Below the pieces are notes generated by a model. The model was not told the DNA's origin, made no database searches, and saw only the letters and a program-made list of their open reading frames with translations. Shown here one piece after another: positions 6,091 through 9,121 of a stretch of 9,121 nt of DNA. A program made the position numbers and the translations under genes. The stretch is taken from the NCBI GenBank assembly GCA_002478955.1, contig DLKK01000003.1:527-9647 (forward strand), read 5' to 3'. Numbering within the stretch: position 1 is the stretch's first letter; each line of letters begins with the position of its first letter. The DNA is from Treponema sp. UBA7590 (lineage in GTDB: Bacteria; Spirochaetota; Spirochaetia; Treponematales; Treponemataceae).

Positions 6091-6215
6091 TTCTTGTAAA
6101 GGTATTTCATAAACTATATTATTCAAAAAGGAACGGTGAAGGATTTACAGGAGAAATAGACTTGTCTGCAATTTCGCTTTACAAAAAAATTATGTAAAAA
6201 ACTCTATAACTCAAC

Positions 6216-6938
6216 CTACTCTACAACACAAATTCCATTCGTCATATTCGAAGAAAGATATGTTCCGTCTCCAACTTTTTTTACAAACAACACGGAATAT
6301 TCTCCATTTTCAGCTTCATAAGGAACTGTTCCGTCAATTGTCCTGTCTGTGCGCCTTACAAAATCCCCTATCCTAAAAGATTTTTTTCTGTCATTCTTCA
6401 ACACAAGAAATACGCCTTGCTTTTCATCGGCAAAATCGAACGCAAGATTTCTTCCAAGAATCCTAAAGCACTTTCCGCGTTTTATCTCACAAGCAGAAGA
6501 AGGTCTTGCATCCTCTGAAATCGGAAAAACCTGAAAAATCACGGGACTTAAGACAGGTCCTCTGGCCTCAACTCTATAGGAAACATCATTTGTAACAGAT
6601 TTTTCAAATTTTCTGTTTACAGCAGCCTTAAGCACAAAACAATTATCGTCTTTTTTATCCTGAAATTTTGATGTGCAGAATTCCGCAGAACCTCGGGCAG
6701 CCAACTGCAAATCCACCCACGGAAGCCGGACTTTGTATCCTTCCTGAAGCAATTTTTTTACCACCGCATCAAGAACCGAAAGAGCCGCTTTTGTGTCGGC
6801 CTCTGTAAGAGTAGAATTGTAATCCACCATCTCATTTACAATCTCTTCCAGCCCAGCCTCAGAATCAGCAACACTCTGAAAACAGAATCCGGTTTTCCCG
6901 CGCCCAGTATTATTCTGAACAGTTTTTATCTCTATCAT
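6216..6938 (-). CDS. HU-like DNA-binding protein with DUF4469 C-terminal domain
   Basis: A 240-residue cytosolic protein. Residues 1-115 resemble the divergent HU/IHF fold: a helical part (TLTEADTKAALSVLDAVVKK, 43-62), then LLQEGYKVRLPWVDLQLAARG (63-83) in the place of the 'G-x-x-V-x-L-P/G-x-G-x-F' turn, then strands up to 110. Residues 130-235 match the DUF4469 cadence: a Pro-rich entry, GKCFRILGRNLAFD (155-168), QGVFLVL (174-180), VRRTDRTIDGTVPYE (194-208) and GTYLSSNMTNG (225-235). Such HU-DUF4469 proteins are common in Bacteroidota and spirochaetes, and their role is not established; nucleoid or regulatory DNA binding is inferred. The basic arm of true HU is not evident. GGAG 8 bases before the ATG supports the start. 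The upstream box array overlaps its likely promoter. Confidence 0.75.
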   Translation of the reverse strand: MIEIKTVQNNTGRGKTGFCFQSVADSEAGLEEIVNEMVDYNSTLTEADTKAALSVLDAVVKKLLQEGYKVRLPWVDLQLAARGSAEFCTSKFQDKKDDNCFVLKAAVNRKFEKSVTNDVSYRVEARGPVLSPVIFQVFPISEDARPSSACEIKRGKCFRILGRNLAFDFADEKQGVFLVLKNDRKKSFRIGDFVRRTDRTIDGTVPYEAENGEYSVLFVKKVGDGTYLSSNMTNGICVVE

Positions 6939-6963
6939 TTTGTGCGCTCCAGTAGAATAAATT

Positions 6964-6992
6964 AATATAATTTAATTTTAAAATTAAGTTAA
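6964..6992 (-). promoter_or_regulatory. possible promoter of the HU-like gene, overlapping box 1 of the array
   Basis: On the minus strand TATATT (6964-6969) lies 17 bases from TTAACT (6987-6992), which matches four of six -35 positions. The -35 is part of the outermost TTAACTT box, so a factor binding the array would meet RNA polymerase here. The sequence is so AT-rich that other -10 choices exist. Confidence 0.35.
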
Positions 6993-7102
6993 AAATAAAA
7001 TACAATTAACTTAATATAAGATAAATTTTAACTTAATCTATTTTTAAAATAAAGTTAATAATAAAATAAAATCAAGTTAATTTTTCTATTAATCTAACTT
7101 AA
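6984..7102. repeat. six-box TTAACTT/AAGTTAA array forming a 119-base imperfect inverted repeat
   Basis: Boxes lie at 6986-6992 (AAGTTAA), 7006-7012 (TTAACTT), 7028-7034 (TTAACTT), 7052-7058 (AAGTTAA), 7074-7080 (AAGTTAA) and 7094-7100 (CTAACTT). Box centres are 20, 22, 24, 22 and 20 bases apart, and orientation and spacing mirror exactly about 7043. The tract has only 12 G or C bases and six are the box G/C. A perfect 16-base palindrome (6972-6987) abuts the left end. It fits a cooperative protein-binding site reading one DNA face roughly every two turns. The rest of the gap, 7103-7263, shows only a small TTAAC-AAGA-GTTAA palindrome and no gene. Confidence 0.7.
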
Positions 7103-7263
7103 TTTTATTTACAAACATGATGAATATCAGAATATTAACAAGAGTTAAATATTATTTCTTGCGGTGTTTTTAAGAATTTCAAGCCGTTTTTTTTGAGTTA
7201 TGTATTTTTTATAAAGAATTTGTTTTTAAGTGTAAGACTTTTTTATATTTCGGTTAAAACAAA

Positions 7264-7291
7264 AAAGACTTTCGATTTCTCGAAAGTCTTT
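7264..7291 (-). terminator. Rho-independent terminator of the tRNA gene
   Basis: AAAGACTTTCGA (7264-7275) and TCGAAAGTCTTT (7280-7291) form a perfect 12-base-pair stem with a 4-base loop. On the minus strand it begins 4 bases after the tRNA 3' end and continues into TTTTTTGTTTT. Confidence 0.92.
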
Positions 7292-7295
7292 TATC

Positions 7296-7368
7296 TAGCG
7301 GGGGCAGGACTCGAACCTGCGGCCTCCGGGTTATGAGCCCGACGAGCTGCCAGCTGCTCTACCCCGCG
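7296..7368 (-). tRNA. initiator tRNA-Met (anticodon CAU)
   Basis: The minus strand folds as a 73-base cloverleaf. The acceptor 5' strand is CGCGGGG (7362-7368), which pairs with CCCCGC. The anticodon CAU (7333-7335) sits under a stem of three G-C pairs (GGG/CCC). The T arm is GCAGG-TTCGAGT-CCTGC. The three consecutive G-C pairs and the unpaired first base (C1 opposite U72) mark an initiator rather than an elongator tRNA. CCA is not encoded. The gene has its own promoter upstream and a strong terminator immediately downstream. Confidence 0.96.
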
Positions 7369-7384
7369 TCGTATGTTTATATAT

Positions 7385-7412
7385 AATATATCTTTTAATA
7401 TTATTATGTCAA
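7385..7412 (-). promoter_or_regulatory. promoter of the initiator tRNA gene
   Basis: On the minus strand a perfect -35 TTGACA (7407-7412) is followed after 16 bases by TATATT (7385-7390). The predicted start, near 7378, is about 10 bases before the mature tRNA. TATTAT, two bases further on, is an alternative -10 with an 18-base spacer. The promoter lies between the PrsW gene's stop codon and the tRNA. Confidence 0.75.
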
Positions 7413-7442
7413 GTTATAATCATACATAATATGATATTTTCT

Positions 7443-8396
7443 TTAAATTTCTTCATTGAATTCTGGAGTAACGTCTAAATTTTCCGGGATTTTTTCTTTG
7501 CGGGCTGAGGATTTATTTTCAGCTTTTAATTTTGTCTTGGTTCTGCTTCTTGTTTTTGCAGGACTTTTTACATTTTCTGTAACAAGAGTAGCGTCAGAAT
7601 CAGCTTTAATCTCTTTTTTTGCCGAAGTTTTCTCTGATTTTCGTTTTGACGGAGTTTTTGCACTTGAAACTCGTTTTTTAGGCTTTTCAGAATCTGCTTT
7701 TTCCCTGGTATTTTTTTCGGCAGAAGAAAGAGCCGCAAAGCCCTGGTATTTCACGCGACATTCAATGACTGCAAAAAGAATCGCGGCAACCGCAAACCAG
7801 TGAATCCACAAGTCAAAATAAACAAAAAAGTCAAAAAGTCCGTGGCAGATAACCGCATAAATAAAAATCATCGGGTTATTTTTTTTATGCCTGATTCCCC
7901 ACACAAAAAGTCCGCCAAGTCCGGCGCAAAAGACATGAATCAAATCCGAGCTGAACATTCTTGCAAAAATCAGGCTGTATAAAAGTTCAGCGCCAGACTG
8001 ATTCGCCTCCGAAAGATGCTGAAGAAAATAAATCATCGACTCAAACGAGCCGAGACAAAGTCCGCAAAGCAAAGACGCAACAAAAAACGCGCGGAGATTC
8101 AGTTTTTTGTGGGGAATCAGAGCAATCAGCAACACTTTTATCAACTCTTCTACCAGGCCGTTGTAAACAAGAAATTTGCAAAAAAGCCCGCCCAAATCAG
8201 TTTTTCCAGAAAAAAGCTGCTCAGGAACAAGGCTCATAAGATAAAACTGAAGAAATGTAATCGGCAAAACGGAAAGAAAACCAAAAAGGCAGGCGAAAAG
8301 TTCCGTGGAAAACTTCATCTTGAACAAAAATCTAAACAAAAAAAAGCAAAGAATAAACGGAATAAAATTCAAAATCAAGGCAAAATAAACATTCAT
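7443..8396 (-). CDS. PrsW-family intramembrane metalloprotease with long basic C-terminal tail
   Basis: A 317-residue inner-membrane protein. Counting from the chosen ATG, hydrophobic segments lie near 3-25, 32-55, 72-93, 103-125, 140-167, 175-195 and 198-212. The PrsW/CAAX-protease-like catalytic motifs are present: VEELIK with Glu83-Glu84, GSFES with Glu119, DLIH with His154, and CHGLFD with His185 and Asp189. PrsW cleaves membrane-bound anti-sigma factors in Bacillus; the substrate here is unknown and no sigma/anti-sigma pair is in the window. Unusually, residues 216-317 form a hydrophilic tail packed with Lys, Ser, Ala and Thr, histone-H1-like, ending in an acidic stretch. The frame also has ATG 8414 (6 residues longer) and TTG 8471. 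I prefer 8396 because a promoter-like pair sits exactly in front of it; no start has a Shine-Dalgarno. Confidence 0.82.
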   Translation of the reverse strand: MNVYFALILNFIPFILCFFLFRFLFKMKFSTELFACLFGFLSVLPITFLQFYLMSLVPEQLFSGKTDLGGLFCKFLVYNGLVEELIKVLLIALIPHKKLNLRAFFVASLLCGLCLGSFESMIYFLQHLSEANQSGAELLYSLIFARMFSSDLIHVFCAGLGGLFVWGIRHKKNNPMIFIYAVICHGLFDFFVYFDLWIHWFAVAAILFAVIECRVKYQGFAALSSAEKNTREKADSEKPKKRVSSAKTPSKRKSEKTSAKKEIKADSDATLVTENVKSPAKTRSRTKTKLKAENKSSARKEKIPENLDVTPEFNEEI

Positions 8397-8402
8397 ACAA
8401 TA

Positions 8403-8431
8403 AGAATAAATCATAAGGTAGACTTTTTCAA
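8403..8431 (-). promoter_or_regulatory. putative leaderless promoter of the PrsW gene
   Basis: On the minus strand TTGAAA (8426-8431) and TATTCT (8403-8408) are 17 bases apart, and the -10 ends 6 bases before ATG 8396. If used, the mRNA would start at that ATG and the longer ATG 8414 start would be excluded. Confidence 0.45.
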
Positions 8432-8446
8432 CAAAACTGATATAGT
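8419..8446 (+). promoter_or_regulatory. putative leaderless promoter of the shikimate kinase-like gene
   Basis: TATAGT (8441-8446) ends 6 bases before ATG 8453, with TAGACT (8419-8424) 16 bases upstream as a partial -35. No Shine-Dalgarno is present. The -35 elements of this promoter and the divergent PrsW promoter lie next to each other, so the two probably compete for polymerase. Confidence 0.42.
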
Positions 8447-8452
8447 AAAAAT

Positions 8453-9025
8453 ATGCAGAAAAACAGAGCAATTATTTTAATGGGAATAAAACATTCAGGA
8501 AAATCAACGCAGGGACGGCTGCTTGCAGAGCACTTCGGCTGCCCTTTTATTGACATTGATGATGAAATAACAAGAATTTTTGGAAAATCTCCGCGCGAAA
8601 TCTACTCGGAAAATGGACCGGCGGCTTTTATGTCAGCGGAAGAAGAAATCTGCAAAAAACTTGAATCAATATGCAATGAAAAACTTGTAGTAATTTCAAC
8701 CGGCGGCGGAATCTGCGACAATGCGCCCGCGTTGAACAGCCTGCGCCCGCTGGGAATTTTTATCTATATCGATGTTGATGAAAAAACCGCATGCGACAGG
8801 ATTTTAAAGAAAGCCACAAAACTTTCCGATGGAACCTGGAAAAATCTTCCGGCTTATATCGCAAAACAGGAACCAGCCGATGAAACAGAAGTCCGCAGAA
8901 TTTTTCATAATTTTTATGAGGAACGCACAAAAACCTACAAACAGATTGCAGATATAACCGTTCCAACCGCAGAGGAATCAAAAGAAGAAAACACAAAAAA
9001 GATTCTTAGTGCGCTCGAGGAATAA
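8453..9025 (+). CDS. aroK: shikimate kinase-like protein (AroK/AroL family)
   Basis: A 190-residue P-loop kinase expected to phosphorylate shikimate at O3 with ATP in the chorismate pathway. Walker A is GIKHSGKST (11-19); FIDIDDE (32-38) supplies the metal- and substrate-binding DxD pair (Asp34, Asp36); STGGGI (82-87) is the Gly-rich substrate loop; and YEERTKTYKQIADITV (155-170) is the C-terminal Arg/adenine region. Two things differ from well-studied enzymes. The FRxxE substrate motif reads FMSAE (59-63), replacing the Arg that contacts the shikimate carboxylate. The LID segment (about 120-148) is long and lacks the usual Arg-rich RPLL stretch, making the protein about 15 residues longer than usual. 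It may therefore be a spirochaete variant or a kinase of another small molecule. No other aromatic-pathway gene is nearby. The ATG has no Shine-Dalgarno. Confidence 0.78.
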   Translation: MQKNRAIILMGIKHSGKSTQGRLLAEHFGCPFIDIDDEITRIFGKSPREIYSENGPAAFMSAEEEICKKLESICNEKLVVISTGGGICDNAPALNSLRPLGIFIYIDVDEKTACDRILKKATKLSDGTWKNLPAYIAKQEPADETEVRRIFHNFYEERTKTYKQIADITVPTAEESKEENTKKILSALEE

Positions 9026-9030
9026 AATTA

Positions 9031-9063
9031 TCCGGGCAGCAAGATAAATTCCTGCCGCCCGGA
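9031..9063. terminator. GC-rich hairpin between convergent genes
   Basis: TCCGGGC (9031-9037) pairs with GCCCGGA (9057-9063), and after one mismatch the stem can continue with GC/GC. It starts 5 bases after the kinase stop. The minus side is followed by ATAATTTTATT, a fair U-rich tail, so it probably serves the gene ending at 9091. The plus side has no T run, so its use for the kinase gene is less sure. Confidence 0.6.
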
Positions 9064-9090
9064 CAAAATTCAACCAAATATGATTTTCAA

Positions 9091-9121
9091 TTAATTTCCG
9101 CAGTTGCAATCACCGCTTCCA
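9091..9121 (-). CDS. C-terminal end of an unidentified minus-strand gene (partial)
   Basis: Reading in from the right edge on the minus strand, one frame gives the residues GSGDCNCGN and a TAA stop (9091-9093). The Gly/Cys-rich CxCG ending is what many metal-binding or Fe-S-linked bacterial proteins have, and a terminator-like hairpin follows 27 bases downstream. Only 31 bases are visible, so family and function cannot be given. Confidence 0.4.
   Translation of the reverse strand, partial: GSGDCNCGN

Noticed and set aside
1676..6147. The 13-base word GGTGAAGGATTTA occurs both in the DJ-1 remnant (1676-1688) and after the XRE gene (6135-6147).
   Set aside because: One shared 13-mer is expected by chance in a 9 kb AT-rich window, and the likeness does not extend on either side.
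6081..6197. Behind the XRE stop another frame stays open for about 38 codons, ending in residues GEGFTGEIDLSAISLYKKIM, hinting at a frameshifted longer regulator.
   Set aside because: The XRE protein is complete at 103 residues, the frame has no own start and no convincing slippery site, and nothing in it is recognisable.
6961..7110. The AT-rich tract as a chromosomal replication origin.
   Set aside because: No DnaA boxes (TTATCCACA type) and no dnaA, dnaN or gyr genes nearby.
7419..7435. ATCATA/TATGAT hairpin as a terminator for the PrsW gene.
   Set aside because: Six A-T-rich pairs with no U run in the minus direction; too weak to call.
7456..8480. Long plus-strand open frames opposite the PrsW gene.
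   Set aside because: They are mirror frames of the Lys/Ser-rich tail and membrane segments, without Shine-Dalgarno or recognisable domains.

Overview
The window reads as spirochaete DNA, most likely from a host-associated or rumen/gut Treponema. This is an inference from protein style, not from a marker gene: relaxed lipobox, BspA-type leucine-rich repeats behind a Treponema-like N-terminal anchor, an HU-like/DUF4469 protein, a flavin reductase-rubredoxin fusion typical of anaerobes, and a spirochaete-like shikimate kinase. Ten complete protein genes, one gene remnant, one initiator tRNA gene and the tail of a further gene can be supported.

Layout. 118-597 (-) is a GNAT acetyltransferase of the diamine acetyltransferase type. 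A 325-base gap follows; it holds a roughly 180-base block bounded by imperfect inverted repeats. 923-1540 (+) is a flavin reductase fused to a rubredoxin, and right behind it lies a decayed DJ-1/PfpI gene (1543-1691). 1709-2887 (-) is an AAA-type ATPase with a DUF4143 C-terminus. After a gene-free stretch ending in a strong hairpin terminator (3274-3309) comes an AT-rich block: a lipoprotein (3333-3770, -), a membrane-anchored leucine-rich-repeat protein (3854-5320, -) and an unrecognised 96-residue protein (5339-5629, -), read as one operon, with a divergent XRE-type regulator (5779-6090, +). Their shared 149-base promoter region carries five copies of an operator-like motif. I infer a self-contained cell-surface module, perhaps acquired by transfer.

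6216-6938 (-) encodes an HU-like DNA-binding protein with a DUF4469 domain. Upstream of it is a striking 119-base array of six TTAACTT/AAGTTAA boxes forming one large inverted repeat with exactly mirrored spacing (6984-7102). Then come the initiator tRNA-Met gene with its own promoter and terminator (7264-7412, -), a PrsW-family intramembrane protease with a long basic tail (7443-8396, -), and a divergent shikimate kinase-like gene (8453-9025, +). A GC-rich hairpin follows, and the last codons of a minus-strand gene reach the window edge.

A cross-cutting observation is that four genes (ATPase, XRE regulator, PrsW, shikimate kinase) have no Shine-Dalgarno sequence and instead carry a -10-like hexamer 6 or 7 bases before the ATG, suggesting leaderless mRNAs. 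The other six have a purine-rich Shine-Dalgarno sequence. No mobile element, CRISPR array, rRNA or riboswitch was recognised.
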